A DNA stretch of 38,237 nt from Methanosphaera sp. SHI613 (GCA_003266145.1 MVJJ01000090.1:1-38237); one strand, 5' to 3'; shown: positions 17,626 through 26,920, counted from the first letter of the stretch. The notes: generated from the sequence alone by a model not told the origin. Translations and numbers: made by a program.

Positions 17626-18078
17626 TTAATCATCTTCAGGATCCAGTTTTATTACTGCGGATTCCACGAACATAGGCCAGTACTCTGACCTGTCAAACCA
17701 GACCATCACATATACTGCTATGTCTGAATCCATTTGACCTATCATGTAGTCGGCTACACATCCGGTCATCTCGAATGAACTTTTCATTCTTTCAAGTCCA
17801 CTTATACCTGCAGATTCATCTATTACCTCTGCAACTCTTCTTAGTTTTTGATCTACCCTATCTGTGAGGGATTTTGCCTTTTGACTTGTTATGTATACTC
17901 TTTTGATGTTCATATGTTCAAATAGTTCTTCGAGTTTCGGGATTATTTCATCTTCCTTTAGTTTGTCATGAGTTTTACCTTTGACTATCATTGCATCTGA
18001 ATTATGTAATACAGGTTTTGATCCTTTGAAAACTCCAAGATATTCCATTATTTGACGTGATACTTCTATTACTTCCAT
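17626..18078 (-). CDS. Conserved methanogen protein, possibly DUF2120
   Basis: A 150-residue soluble protein without obvious catalytic motifs. It begins 1 nt after the mptA stop, and GGAGAAATTAAT, overlapping the end of mptA, serves as ribosome binding site, so the two genes are co-translated. The C-terminal part contains a TGCVADYMIGQMDSDIAVYV segment and a VWFDRSEYWPMF stretch. I think it belongs to a small family of unknown function restricted to methanogens, possibly DUF2120, but this is from memory. Position between mptA and cofG suggests a link to cofactor synthesis. Confidence 0.6.
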   Translation of the reverse strand: MEVIEVSRQIMEYLGVFKGSKPVLHNSDAMIVKGKTHDKLKEDEIIPKLEELFEHMNIKRVYITSQKAKSLTDRVDQKLRRVAEVIDESAGISGLERMKSSFEMTGCVADYMIGQMDSDIAVYVMVWFDRSEYWPMFVESAVIKLDPEDD

Positions 18079-18079
18079 A

Positions 18080-19027
18080 TTAATTTCTCCAATTTGTCTC
18101 TTGTCTTAATTGACCTAATGATGCATTTTTCTGAGCAAATGCGTTGTGTTGATGTATGCTTTCCTCATTTACCTGTTTGATTGTCACTATTGAATTATCA
18201 GGTAGCTGTGGATATTTTTCGAGTAATCCTGCAACCATGTTTCTTACACAGTCCTCTACAAAGACCGGATTTTTATGTGCATTGGTTACTATCTTGTTTT
18301 CATCAGGACGTTTAAGTAATTCACATACAGGTGAACTCATGGAGTTCTGAATGATTTCTATCAAATCATCGACATTCACATCCTGATTTTCTGAAACTTC
18401 CAATAGTATGCTTCCTATACCTCTTTGATTATGTGAAGCGAAGGTTACTGATTCAAGTACTTTTTGTGTTGTCTGTTCATCCAAAAATTCAAGTAGTTTC
18501 TGCTTTGATTCCTTGATAACGGATTCCTGTGCACATGGACATACAGTCATTCCCACCACTTCGGCTCCGATCATTTTCTTTACGGATATTGTGCCGTCAT
18601 CATGTTTTATTGCTATTGCCCTTGCTATTATCTGTGTTGTTTCTTGGGTCTTTTTGTGTGTGACGGGTGATAATTTATGTATTATGTATTCTCCCCTTGC
18701 CTCGGTTTCTGCGCGTGTTGCATATTCGTGTTTTTGGAGTAATTTTTTGACTAGATTAGCGCATAACGTTTCAATGTGGATTTCCGATTCATTTACTGCT
18801 TCGTCTATTATTTCAGATATTGCTTCCGGATTTCTTGACATGTGTACTCCTTTTTGTGTACTTGGCAAGTCTACAAAAGCATCGAATGTAGGTAATAATA
18901 TTATCGGTCTTTTATCGCCACGCTTAATCTTTAATAATTTTTTAACTCCTGTTACTCCGACTTTAGTTAAGGATATTGGTGTTTCGGGTTCTTTGTCTTG
19001 CGTATCTGGAAATTCACATATGCTCAT
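18080..19027 (-). CDS. mptA: GTP cyclohydrolase MptA (methanopterin biosynthesis)
   Basis: MptA is the Fe(II)-dependent GTP cyclohydrolase that makes 7,8-dihydroneopterin 2',3'-cyclic phosphate, the first pterin step of tetrahydromethanopterin synthesis. The 315-residue protein has the FolE2/MptA signatures: GVHMSR near 60-65, TRAETEARGEY at 104-114 and GMTVCPCAQE at 159-168 with the metal-site cysteine pair, plus FASHNQRG. An upstream TATA-like CTATATAATA lies near 19055-19065 and TAGGAGT precedes the ATG. It heads a run mptA-17626 gene-cofG. Confidence 0.92.
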   Translation of the reverse strand: MSICEFPDTQDKEPETPISLTKVGVTGVKKLLKIKRGDKRPIILLPTFDAFVDLPSTQKGVHMSRNPEAISEIIDEAVNESEIHIETLCANLVKKLLQKHEYATRAETEARGEYIIHKLSPVTHKKTQETTQIIARAIAIKHDDGTISVKKMIGAEVVGMTVCPCAQESVIKESKQKLLEFLDEQTTQKVLESVTFASHNQRGIGSILLEVSENQDVNVDDLIEIIQNSMSSPVCELLKRPDENKIVTNAHKNPVFVEDCVRNMVAGLLEKYPQLPDNSIVTIKQVNEESIHQHNAFAQKNASLGQLRQETNWRN

Positions 19028-19054
19028 TTTATTACTCCTATTTTCTTGTTAGAT

Positions 19055-19066
19055 TATTTGAAATTA
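19055..19066 (-). promoter_or_regulatory. TATA box of mptA
   Basis: The minus strand reads ATCTATATAATA here, 28-40 nt before the mptA ATG. The TAGGAGT ribosome binding site sits between it and the start codon. Confidence 0.45.
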
Positions 19067-19233
19067 TTATATAGATTTTATTTATTTAAAAAAATATTAG
19101 TTATTCATTATATATTTCTGTTTGAAGAAATACAAATAATTTAGAGTATAATACATGAGATGTATTGAAAATTTTATATGATTAAAAATAGTTCTTATAA
19201 ATTAGTGAGTGATAGAAATAGTTATTTATTAAA

Positions 19234-19282
19234 AATGTTATTTTTAAATAGATTATTAGTAATCTATTTGCTATATAACATT
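19234..19282. repeat. Long two-part hairpin between lrp-like gene and mptA
   Basis: Outer arms AATGTTAT (19234-19241) and ATAACATT (19275-19282) enclose inner arms AAATAGATTA (19246-19255) and TAATCTATTT (19260-19269) with a TTAG loop. All 18 pairs are perfect, with a small internal loop (TTTT opposite 5 nt). It lies about 65-110 nt past the end of the Lrp-type gene, so it may be its terminator, or a separate element. Confidence 0.55.
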
Positions 19283-19344
19283 CATTTATGTTGAATAATA
19301 ATTATGTCATCTTCTTATATATTTCAAAGAACACATGATTGAAT

Positions 19345-19845
19345 TTAATCTAAAACAATCATGGAAGAGTTTAGTTCTTCTTTGATGATGTTTAATACTG
19401 TTTGTGTATATGTTTTAATTACAGGTTCTTCTTTTAATAACAGTTTAATGAATTGATTTAATTCAAAAGTATCCCTGAATTTGGCTATTAATATAGCATC
19501 AAATTGACCTGTTACGTCATATACAGCTAGTAAATTCTTTTTAAATGGTTTTTTATCTACTAAATAAGTTATTGTTCCTCCTTGGAGTTCTAAACCAATT
19601 ATTGCAGTTAAATTGTATCCTAATTTTTCATGATCAACTATTGGTACAAACTTATTTATTATTCCTGATTTGGTTAATTTATCAACACGATTATGAACAG
19701 TTCCTACAGAAACTCCTAATTCTCTGGAAATTTTTCTGTATGATTTACGTCCGTCTACTGTTAATAAATCCAATATTCTTTTGTCTAAATCGTCCATTGA
19801 AACAATTTCCTTATAAGGACGTTCATTTTCTTCACGTTCATTCAT
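19345..19845 (-). CDS. Lrp/AsnC-family transcription regulator
   Basis: A 166-residue regulator. The N-terminal winged-helix domain (about 15-70) has the typical LDKRILDLLTVDGRKSYRK and GVSVGTVHNRVDKL segments; the C-terminal RAM-like domain (about 75-160) binds a small ligand, often an amino acid, and drives oligomer assembly. I choose the ATG at 19845 because GGTGAGATT lies right before it; a start five codons upstream has no such site. A strong TATA box lies at 19921-19938. AT-rich palindromic sequence near 19890-19915 in its leader could be an autoregulatory site. The target genes cannot be told from the sequence. Confidence 0.88.
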   Translation of the reverse strand: MNEREENERPYKEIVSMDDLDKRILDLLTVDGRKSYRKISRELGVSVGTVHNRVDKLTKSGIINKFVPIVDHEKLGYNLTAIIGLELQGGTITYLVDKKPFKKNLLAVYDVTGQFDAILIAKFRDTFELNQFIKLLLKEEPVIKTYTQTVLNIIKEELNSSMIVLD

Positions 19846-19920
19846 AATCTCACCATACATTATATTATGAAAAAAAAATCATTACTGAAATTATTAATTC
19901 ATAATTATTATTTAATAACC

Positions 19921-19938
19921 AACATATATAAACCTTTT
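19921..19938 (-). promoter_or_regulatory. TATA box of the Lrp-type regulator
   Basis: The minus strand reads AAAAGGTTTATATATGTT, a near-ideal archaeal TATA box. The start would fall near 19900, giving a leader of about 50 nt. Confidence 0.6.
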
Positions 19939-20122
19939 GAAAATCACCAGAATTATAATATATTTTATAGAAAAAATTACTATTATGTTAATTCTTAAAT
20001 AGAAATTATATCTAACAATGTTATAATTTATGAAAAATTAACAACCACCATAACCCAATAGCCCATTTGGATAAATTAATCAAATTACTTTAAACCATTA
20101 AAAAGAAAAAATACCAATTTTA

Positions 20123-20164
20123 GTAACATTATTCAAAATCATCGCCCCTTTTTTTTAATGTTAC
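20123..20164. repeat. 9-bp inverted repeat upstream of the secreted protein gene
   Basis: GTAACATTA (20123-20131) and TAATGTTAC (20156-20164) are perfect arms around a 24-nt loop that ends in a T8 run. The gap 19939-20284 holds no gene; this is its only structured element. Confidence 0.4.
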
Positions 20165-20284
20165 ATTCTATTGAAAAAAAATAAAATTCCATGATAGGAT
20201 ACATACAAAAACTAATAATACTAAAAAGGATAAAGATAGTAATTAATAAAGTAAAAAACAATTTATAAAATATAGGTGAAAATA

Positions 20285-20977
20285 ATGAAATGGTATGTAT
20301 CTTTCATAATTGTAATTTTTTTACTTATAGGAATCGTTTATATAGCTTCATCAGGAGCATCCGATGATGTGGAACCATTGGGTAGACTGGCATTCGTAAA
20401 AATAGCCAACCCTGACATGTACCCTGAACATGTACATGCCAATTTACTTGCCCAATATGCAGAAGAAAGAAACTCCAAATGTGCAATAGTAATACATTAT
20501 GCGGGAAGCTCAAACTATAGAAACTTCATGAATGGAAAGGTATACATTATAGAAATGGCATTCATGGACACGGCTGGTGCTCAAGTCAACATTGACTGGA
20601 ATCAAGTTTTAGACTATGGAATAAACGGAGTACCTAATGACAAATGGGATTACAAGGTTGATGGAGAAATATATGATAACTTTGATGATGCATGGGCCAG
20701 AGTAATGGAATTTGCTAAAGGTCAGGGACAGGAAGGTCCTATCCCTATGGTATGGCACGGAACTGTAAGACAAGGAAGCATATTTATAAATCCTGGTTGC
20801 GGATTCCCATTATACTATCAAGTATGTTGTAAACAATACGGCCATATCGGCGGAATATTACATGCAGCTACCGGTTCATTATTCCCATACTTCAATAACC
20901 CATACCGGTCTTATGAAATACAACATGCATCAGAATTACAATATTACTACACACATAACATGTTAGACTATGAATAG
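20285..20977 (+). CDS. Secreted or membrane-anchored protein of unknown function
   Basis: A 230-residue protein with an N-terminal hydrophobic helix (about 4-22) directly after a short MKWY start, which acts as signal peptide or anchor; the rest should be outside the cell. The outer domain is rich in aromatic residues, Asn and Gly, with a clustered GCGFPLYYQVCCKQYG segment near 175-190 that offers possible disulfides. No known domain is recognised. The start at 20285 is chosen because the GGTGA before it is a good ribosome binding site; an in-frame GTG three codons earlier overlaps that site. T-rich stretches after 20980 probably end the transcript. Confidence 0.65.
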   Translation: MKWYVSFIIVIFLLIGIVYIASSGASDDVEPLGRLAFVKIANPDMYPEHVHANLLAQYAEERNSKCAIVIHYAGSSNYRNFMNGKVYIIEMAFMDTAGAQVNIDWNQVLDYGINGVPNDKWDYKVDGEIYDNFDDAWARVMEFAKGQGQEGPIPMVWHGTVRQGSIFINPGCGFPLYYQVCCKQYGHIGGILHAATGSLFPYFNNPYRSYEIQHASELQYYYTHNMLDYE

Positions 20978-21159
20978 TGTTTTATCCACTATTTAATCTT
21001 TTTTTTTAAATTAACTTTTTTTTAGATTATTTTCAAATAATAATCATCTTGCTCAAAAATATGAAATAAACCCACATCAATGTTTTATCAAAAAATACGT
21101 CGACAACAATCAAAAAAAATAGAATAAAAAAATAGAAAAATAGTTGATTATTTTAAAGT

Positions 21160-22314
21160 TTATCCCGTTTTTAAATCAACAATCAATTCCTTTAACTCAT
21201 CCAACGGCATGTCAGTTCTCATACCGGTCAATTTAAAGTGGGTTCTTGAAATGAAATATCCCCTATTTGCAATTTCATCAATAACATCATTCATCTTAGG
21301 AGCACTGATTTTAAGTTTCTTACATAACTTATGAATATCATAAAATGTGATTGGACCTTCCGCCTCGGCATAACACTTTTCAAACAGTTCAATCATCTTA
21401 TCCTTAGTATTGAGATTTAATGTACCTGCCATGTCAATCATCTTGGAGATAAACTCCTTGTCGGATATCGGACCTAGCCATAAAGGTCCCGCTATGTCAT
21501 ATTTATGTCCACATTCAGGACAAGTCCTATCCATTGCCGGTGCATATCCCGTATATGTGGTCCTGTATAGACATTTAGGACAATGAGCAATAAATCCGAT
21601 ATTATCCAATGATTGGTTTGTCTTCTTTCCACCTCTGTATACAGTTGCATAGATTCTCATGTAATGCTCGGTACTATGTGAAAACAGGACATTCAAATAT
21701 TTCTGATTGACTGCTAAATTACGTGCTATTGCTGCAAGAAGGATACGTATCCCATTTTCATGACAGTACTCTGTTTTCTGAGGTTCTGCCCCATATTTTC
21801 TTAGACATGGATCATGATATGTACCGCATAATGCAGAAGTGTCCGTTGCGCTGATACATATTAATCCTCCAGGACGGATATTGGCTGAAGTAGCCTGTAA
21901 AAACATTGCAGGTGTTCCGAACGGATCGATATCCACAACGTCGAACAATCCCTTGTTGGATTGAAGCAATATGTTTGCATCAGTTTTATGTACTTCAACG
22001 TTCTTAACATCATTCAATTCGATATTTTCAAGACTTTGATTTATTGCCAATGGATTGACATCACATACTGAAACGGATTCAACCCCCTCAATTTCCTTAG
22101 AATATCGTATTCCACGAATTCCGGTTCCTCCAAATGCATCACATATCGTGATGTCATGGTCCAATTCTTTCCTGTACTGGTTTATCACTACGACAGATAT
22201 GTCCCTATTCAGTTCCATCACCGGATTATAGAATACGGGAGCTTCGGATGATATCTTATCGAAATTGGGTACTTTAATCTTTACTAAACCTTCCTCAACA
22301 AAATGTGTCTCCAT
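21160..22314 (-). CDS. trm1: tRNA (guanine26-N2)-dimethyltransferase Trm1
   Basis: Trm1 methylates G26 at the hinge of the D and anticodon arms of tRNAs. In this 384-residue protein the SAM-binding motif is DAFGGTGIRG at 59-68, the catalytic motif is DIDPFGTP at 128-135, and a zinc site is formed by Cys245, Cys248, Cys265 and Cys268. The N-terminal NPVMELNRDIS segment is also typical. GAGGTT before the ATG supports the start, and a TATA-like ATATATAATTAG lies at 22352-22364. Divergent from the aminotransferase gene. Confidence 0.95.
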   Translation of the reverse strand: METHFVEEGLVKIKVPNFDKISSEAPVFYNPVMELNRDISVVVINQYRKELDHDITICDAFGGTGIRGIRYSKEIEGVESVSVCDVNPLAINQSLENIELNDVKNVEVHKTDANILLQSNKGLFDVVDIDPFGTPAMFLQATSANIRPGGLICISATDTSALCGTYHDPCLRKYGAEPQKTEYCHENGIRILLAAIARNLAVNQKYLNVLFSHSTEHYMRIYATVYRGGKKTNQSLDNIGFIAHCPKCLYRTTYTGYAPAMDRTCPECGHKYDIAGPLWLGPISDKEFISKMIDMAGTLNLNTKDKMIELFEKCYAEAEGPITFYDIHKLCKKLKISAPKMNDVIDEIANRGYFISRTHFKLTGMRTDMPLDELKELIVDLKTG

Positions 22315-22522
22315 AAATTTAACCTCTAATCATTATTGACTAATCATGAATCTAATTATATATTCTCTTTCTTTAATTTAATATGCATTTGTAATTTCAA
22401 TTACTTGAACTTTCTATAATGATATAATGTAAAATTAGGATGGAATTATTTATATTATAAGTTAAAGATATGTAAATAAGAATATTTTTTGTAATAAAAA
22501 ATATAAAATTTTCAAGAAGAAC

Positions 22523-22534
22523 TTTTATATATAA
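22523..22534 (+). promoter_or_regulatory. TATA box of the aminotransferase gene
   Basis: TTTTATATATAA starts 31 nt before the ATG at 22554. The GGGGTT ribosome binding site lies between, so the exact start point is unclear: a standard distance would place it very near the ATG. Confidence 0.45.
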
Positions 22535-22553
22535 AAAAATAAGGGGTTATTTA

Positions 22554-23645
22554 ATGATAAACATAGCTAAACCTATAATAGGTGATGAAGAAATAGAAGC
22601 AGTAACAGAAGTATTAAAGTCAGGAATGCTTGCACAAGGACCTAAAGTGGATGAATTCCAAAAGGCATTCGCAGAATACTCTGAAAGTAAATATGCAGTA
22701 GCTACAAGTTCAGGTACAACAGCATTACATGCAGCACTGAAAGCTGCCGGTGTCGAAAAGGGTGATGAAGTAATTACAACACCTTTCACATTTGCAGCCA
22801 CATCAAATTCAGTACTATACTCCGACGCTACACCGGTCTACAGTGATATTGATCCAAAGACGTTCAACCTAGATCCTGCAAAAATCGAGGAAAAGATAAC
22901 AGACAAAACCAAAGCGATACTACCTGTCCACCTATACGGACAGCCAGCAGACATGTGTCCAATTCTTGAAATAGCAGAAGAACATGACCTAAAAGTCATT
23001 GAAGATGCAGCACAGGCTCATGGTTCTACATACAAAGGTAAAAAAATTGGTAGTATTGGAGATTTAGGATGTTTCAGTTTCTATCCTACCAAAAACATGA
23101 CTACCGGTGAAGGTGGTATGGTCACAACCAATGATGATGAATTGGAAGAAAAAGCAGCAATGATTCGTGCACACGGTGAAAGTAAAAGATATGAACAGTC
23201 CCTATTAGGTTACAATTATAGAATGACCGACATTGCAGCAAGCATTGGATTAGTACAGCTCAAGAGTATAGACAAATTCAACAAAATCAGAAACGAAAAT
23301 GCAGAATACCTTAATGAAGCATTAAGTGACGTTGAAGGAGTAACAACCCCTGAAGTGGCAGAAGACAGAACACACGTATTCCACCAGTACACCATCCGTG
23401 TAGCAGACAAAAGAGATGAATTCAGGGACTTTTTAACAAACAACGGTATCGGAACAGGAGTACATTATCCTATAGTACTTTACAAACAACCATACTATCA
23501 AAAACTAGGAATTACCGGTGATTGTCCTGAAGCAGAGCTTGCAGCACAACAGGTAATATCATTACCGGTACATCCATCACTCACACAGGATGAACTTGAT
23601 ACTGTAGCATGCTGTGTTAAAAAGGCAGCAAAAGAAATATTATAA
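22554..23645 (+). CDS. DegT/DnrJ/EryC1/StrS-type sugar aminotransferase
   Basis: A 363-residue PLP enzyme. The PLP lysine is Lys180 in FYPTKNMTTGEGG, preceded by the EDAAQAHG motif (about 150-157); SSGTTALH at 52-59 is the cofactor phosphate loop. The family transfers an amino group from glutamate to keto-sugar nucleotides for cell-surface polysaccharides and glycoproteins. Substrate cannot be deduced, and no other sugar genes are adjacent. GGGGTT precedes the start codon. Length is normal. Confidence 0.88.
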   Translation: MINIAKPIIGDEEIEAVTEVLKSGMLAQGPKVDEFQKAFAEYSESKYAVATSSGTTALHAALKAAGVEKGDEVITTPFTFAATSNSVLYSDATPVYSDIDPKTFNLDPAKIEEKITDKTKAILPVHLYGQPADMCPILEIAEEHDLKVIEDAAQAHGSTYKGKKIGSIGDLGCFSFYPTKNMTTGEGGMVTTNDDELEEKAAMIRAHGESKRYEQSLLGYNYRMTDIAASIGLVQLKSIDKFNKIRNENAEYLNEALSDVEGVTTPEVAEDRTHVFHQYTIRVADKRDEFRDFLTNNGIGTGVHYPIVLYKQPYYQKLGITGDCPEAELAAQQVISLPVHPSLTQDELDTVACCVKKAAKEIL

Positions 23646-23701
23646 CTTTTTAACCCCCTATACATTTTTATTTTTTTAAAAGACAATTTGGATTATTATC
23701 T

Positions 23702-24559
23702 ATGAAAATCGAGAAAGAATCATTCAACAATTACGTTCAGAAAAATATATTCAACACAATTAACGACTACCAACTGATTGAAGATGATGAAAAAATAATG
23801 ATTGGAGTCTCCGGCGGTAAGGACAGCATATTGACTCTTCATATGCTAAGCAGTTATAGAAATGAGTCCGATATTAACTTTGAGATAGATGCCGTCTGTA
23901 TCGATGAGGGAATTTCAGGTTACAGAAATCATGGAATTGATTCTGCCATAACAAACTGCAGAATACTGGACATTGACCTGGAAATCATCTCATTCAAGGA
24001 TGCATTCAATCATGACTTGGATGAAATTCAGGATTTGTATAAAAGCAGTTGCATGCCCTGCGGTATATACAGGAGATATCTGTTGAACAAGGCAGCATAT
24101 GACCATGGCTGTGATAAGATAGCTACCGGACATAATATGGATGATGAGATACAGTCATTTTTAATGACATTTGCAAGAAATGATCAGAACAAGTTTTCCA
24201 AGTTTGGACCAGTCCTTGATAAGATTCATGAAAAGATGATACCACGGATTAAACCGTTATGGCAATTGCCTGAAAAGGACGTCGGAATATGGTGTGTCGT
24301 CAACGACATTGAGATTCATGATGAGGAATGTCCCTACTCAACGACGTCACTGCGCAGTGATGTTAAGAATTTCCTAAATAAGTTAGAAGAAGATAACAGG
24401 GGGATTAAGAAAAATATCTTCAATTCATTCAAGAAGACATTCACGGTCGAGTCAAAGGAGGTCACATTGGATACATGTAATATTTGTGGTCAGCCCACGG
24501 CCAACAGTCCATGCAACGCATGCAAATTAACCGAAGAGATTAATGAATTGTTAGAGTAA
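23702..24559 (+). CDS. tRNA 2-thiouridine synthesis protein (NcsA/TtuA family)
   Basis: A PP-loop ATPase of the TtcA/CTU1 group, 285 residues. SGGKDS at 37-42 adenylates the tRNA base; Cys117 and Cys120 (CMPCG) with Cys210 (EECPYS) match the three cysteines that bind a [4Fe-4S] cluster in TtuA. A C-terminal zinc finger is present (Cys259, Cys262, Cys271, Cys274). The usual N-terminal zinc finger is missing: the protein starts directly with the helix before the PP-loop domain, and the upstream frame closes 51 nt before the ATG. The product is probably 2-thiouridine at position 34 or 54. There is no strong ribosome binding site. Its end overlaps the convergent DUF1922 gene by 9 nt. Confidence 0.85.
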   Translation: MKIEKESFNNYVQKNIFNTINDYQLIEDDEKIMIGVSGGKDSILTLHMLSSYRNESDINFEIDAVCIDEGISGYRNHGIDSAITNCRILDIDLEIISFKDAFNHDLDEIQDLYKSSCMPCGIYRRYLLNKAAYDHGCDKIATGHNMDDEIQSFLMTFARNDQNKFSKFGPVLDKIHEKMIPRIKPLWQLPEKDVGIWCVVNDIEIHDEECPYSTTSLRSDVKNFLNKLEEDNRGIKKNIFNSFKKTFTVESKEVTLDTCNICGQPTANSPCNACKLTEEINELLE

Positions 24560-24763
24560 ATCTGCCGTTTTGAAGCAGGTTCCACCATATATCTCCTCCT
24601 GCATTTGCTGAACTGCCTCAGTTGCTGTGGCAACATCGTCCGCAACTTTCAATATTCTTCTTTTTTTCACGTTCAAGCTTTTTCCACAAGTGCATTTTCT
24701 TGTTTTTGTAGTGTCCTTTGAATATAATACCCTTCCACAGTCACATCTAAATATCAAATACAT
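24551..24763 (-). CDS. DUF1922 small zinc protein
   Basis: A 70-residue protein with a zinc-binding site of two CxC pairs (Cys7, Cys9 and Cys24, Cys26) in MYLIFRCDCG and RKCTCGK. It matches the DUF1922 family known from Methanothermobacter (MTH1184), a small beta-fold protein of unknown role found in methanogens. GGTGAT before the ATG is an ideal ribosome binding site. The stop codon overlaps the end of the convergent thiolase gene. The TraB-like gene upstream on the same strand ends 28 nt before it, so the two may be co-transcribed. Confidence 0.82.
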   Translation of the reverse strand: MYLIFRCDCGRVLYSKDTTKTRKCTCGKSLNVKKRRILKVADDVATATEAVQQMQEEIYGGTCFKTADLL

Positions 24764-24791
24764 TCTATCACCTTAACTATCATATTAATGT

Positions 24792-26102
24792 TCATATTCC
24801 AAATATTGAATGGATGTATGGCAGGAATACGTTGTTTATAGTCAAAAGCACACCGATGGTACATCCAAGATTCGTACCTAAAACCACCAGTATTACACGA
24901 AATAGCTGGTTATGCCATAGGTCCTTGAATGAATCAAAGTCGGCCAGGCTGTGCATATCATCCCATCCCACATGACGTAATTTTCCCTCGACAAGACCTG
25001 AAAACCATCCAGCAGCAAGTAACGGGTGGATTACAGTTATTGGCGCCACGATAAATGCGACTATTGCAGACTGTATCTTTGAACCGGATATTAGTGAACC
25101 TAGAAATGCTCCTGTACCTGCAAAGAGTATGTAGTTTATCAGCCCGCCCTGAATATTTATTCCCTGAACGAATGCCAGGATAAACAGCACCACGAATATT
25201 ACCGGTATGAGATATAATATTATCTGTAGGATGGAGAATCTTGATTCCTCCACGTAGTTTATCGTATTGAGTTCAGGTATCGTGTCGGGGTTGTTTAGGA
25301 ACGTGGTTATTCCTTCCTTGTGTCCCGCACCGACTACCGCTACAACATTGTTTTGTTCCATACTTTTAAGGTTGTATGCCATGTATGCATCCCTTTCATG
25401 AACCAATGCATTGTATCCTCCAGGAGATGCCTGTTTAAAGAAGTTCATGACTTCAATTATCGTATCATCCTGTTTTAATATTTCGACTTCTTCCTTCAGG
25501 TCATCTTCCATTTCATCACCCATTACGAATGACTTAATAAGCTCCCATATAAATGATAACTTTTCTCTTAGGGACATTCCATTTATTGTTCTTTTGAGTG
25601 TTACTTGGATGTTTCTGTCGATTAATGCTACGTCGGCATTTACTTCCCTTGCTACATGATATGCTTCCAACATTTCAGATCCAGGTTTTACGCCTACCTC
25701 ATTACCCATTCTTCTCTGCATTGATGATAAAAATGAACTGACGAGCATGAACGTTAGATTTGATGCCTTAAGCATGTTTTTTAAGTCAAATTCCTGTTTA
25801 CGTTCAACACCATTTTCCTGATCAAGCAATGATTGGAATCGTCCTATATCCAATTCTATGGCAACAATTTCCGGTTTTCTTTCATATATAACTTCTTTGA
25901 CATGGTGCACACTTTCTTCTGAGATGTGTGCCGTCGGTACAATTTCCAGTCCAGGTTCATGTATCGGCTCTATCAGTTCAGAATCAGAGTTTGCTTCTTC
26001 ATCTTCCTCATTTAGATTAATTGTTGGCTGGTATAATCTTATTATAGGTGGTTTGTTAAATATTCTTTGATTTTCAGGATTTGCTGTATTTTCATCATTC
26101 AT
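24792..26102 (-). CDS. TraB/PrgY-family membrane protein
   Basis: The soluble N-terminal domain has TraB signatures (numbered from an upstream ATG at 26123): PTAHIS at 63-68, ELDxxR at 90-95 and GAGHKEG near 267. Four C-terminal membrane helices follow (about 295-440). The family includes PrgY, which blocks a peptide pheromone in Enterococcus, and is suspected to be a metalloprotease; the archaeal role is unknown. An extra acidic N-terminal tail of 50 residues precedes the domain. I choose the ATG at 26102 because CGTGATAAT lies right before it, giving 436 residues; the start at 26123 lacks a site. Confidence 0.85.
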   Translation of the reverse strand: MNDENTANPENQRIFNKPPIIRLYQPTINLNEEDEEANSDSELIEPIHEPGLEIVPTAHISEESVHHVKEVIYERKPEIVAIELDIGRFQSLLDQENGVERKQEFDLKNMLKASNLTFMLVSSFLSSMQRRMGNEVGVKPGSEMLEAYHVAREVNADVALIDRNIQVTLKRTINGMSLREKLSFIWELIKSFVMGDEMEDDLKEEVEILKQDDTIIEVMNFFKQASPGGYNALVHERDAYMAYNLKSMEQNNVVAVVGAGHKEGITTFLNNPDTIPELNTINYVEESRFSILQIILYLIPVIFVVLFILAFVQGINIQGGLINYILFAGTGAFLGSLISGSKIQSAIVAFIVAPITVIHPLLAAGWFSGLVEGKLRHVGWDDMHSLADFDSFKDLWHNQLFRVILVVLGTNLGCTIGVLLTINNVFLPYIHSIFGI

Positions 26103-26395
26103 ATTATCACGTAGTAATTTCATTTTGTTTCTGGATTATTTCTTTAGCGACGTTGGAAAGTTAATCTCATTACTGGAACTTTGAAATTCCTTGATGAAGA
26201 TTGCCTTAATAAACCATTACATTTGTTTTTTCGTATTGTCTGCAATCGTATTTTATTTAAATGAAATCATCATTAATATTTAATATTTATGTATCCATCT
26301 ATTTTAAAATATTGTATTTATATATTCGTTATACAATTAAATAATTAAGTGATGAAAGGAATATATATTATTATATTAAAAAACTATGTGGTTAG

Positions 26396-26920
26396 ATGAG
26401 AATAATTACTACACCAATGTGTGAGGACATACTCCGGATAGCGAATATACCAGAGTATGAAGTTGTAAAGGTAAATGAAATAGGTAATGCGGATTTAGTT
26501 ATAACGTTATCAGAGACAGAAGTGGATATTCCAAAGATATCAGTTAAGTTAAATACATATACTCAGCTGCTTGATTCTATAGAAAGCGTTTCAGCCAGAT
26601 TCAACACCGAATGTGACGAGAGTGAAATCAGCAAGATAAAGTCACTGATGGCTGATAACGACAAGAACAAATATAAGCGAGAAAATATTAAAGTAAAAGT
26701 ATACAGTAATTTTTTAACAGATACCATTAAGGATATGGGATTTCTTGTTACACAAGAGGATTATGATTACGTTGTTGTTCCGGATTATATGAAGGATCAA
26801 TTGGATGAATGTGATAACGTGATTGTAGTTCCATCTCATAGGAACGTGTCTTTTGATATTATTAATCGTATTAAACAAAGATATCAATTATTGGAGAATA
26901 AATTATGTACGAAACAATGA
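26396..26920 (+). CDS. Probable methanogenesis marker protein 5
   Basis: A soluble 174-residue protein starting with MRIITTPMCEDILRIA. It overlaps the next gene (mmp7) by 16 nt, so the two are translated together. Short methanogen-only proteins of this kind (marker proteins 5 and 6) often stand next to mmp7 and mmp17. I favour marker 5 from the N-terminal pattern and the VIVVPSHRNVS segment, but this rests on memory, and another short marker is possible. GTGGTTAG precedes the ATG, and a TATA-like TTTATATATTCG lies near 26317-26328. Confidence 0.55.
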   Translation: MRIITTPMCEDILRIANIPEYEVVKVNEIGNADLVITLSETEVDIPKISVKLNTYTQLLDSIESVSARFNTECDESEISKIKSLMADNDKNKYKRENIKVKVYSNFLTDTIKDMGFLVTQEDYDYVVVPDYMKDQLDECDNVIVVPSHRNVSFDIINRIKQRYQLLENKLCTKQ

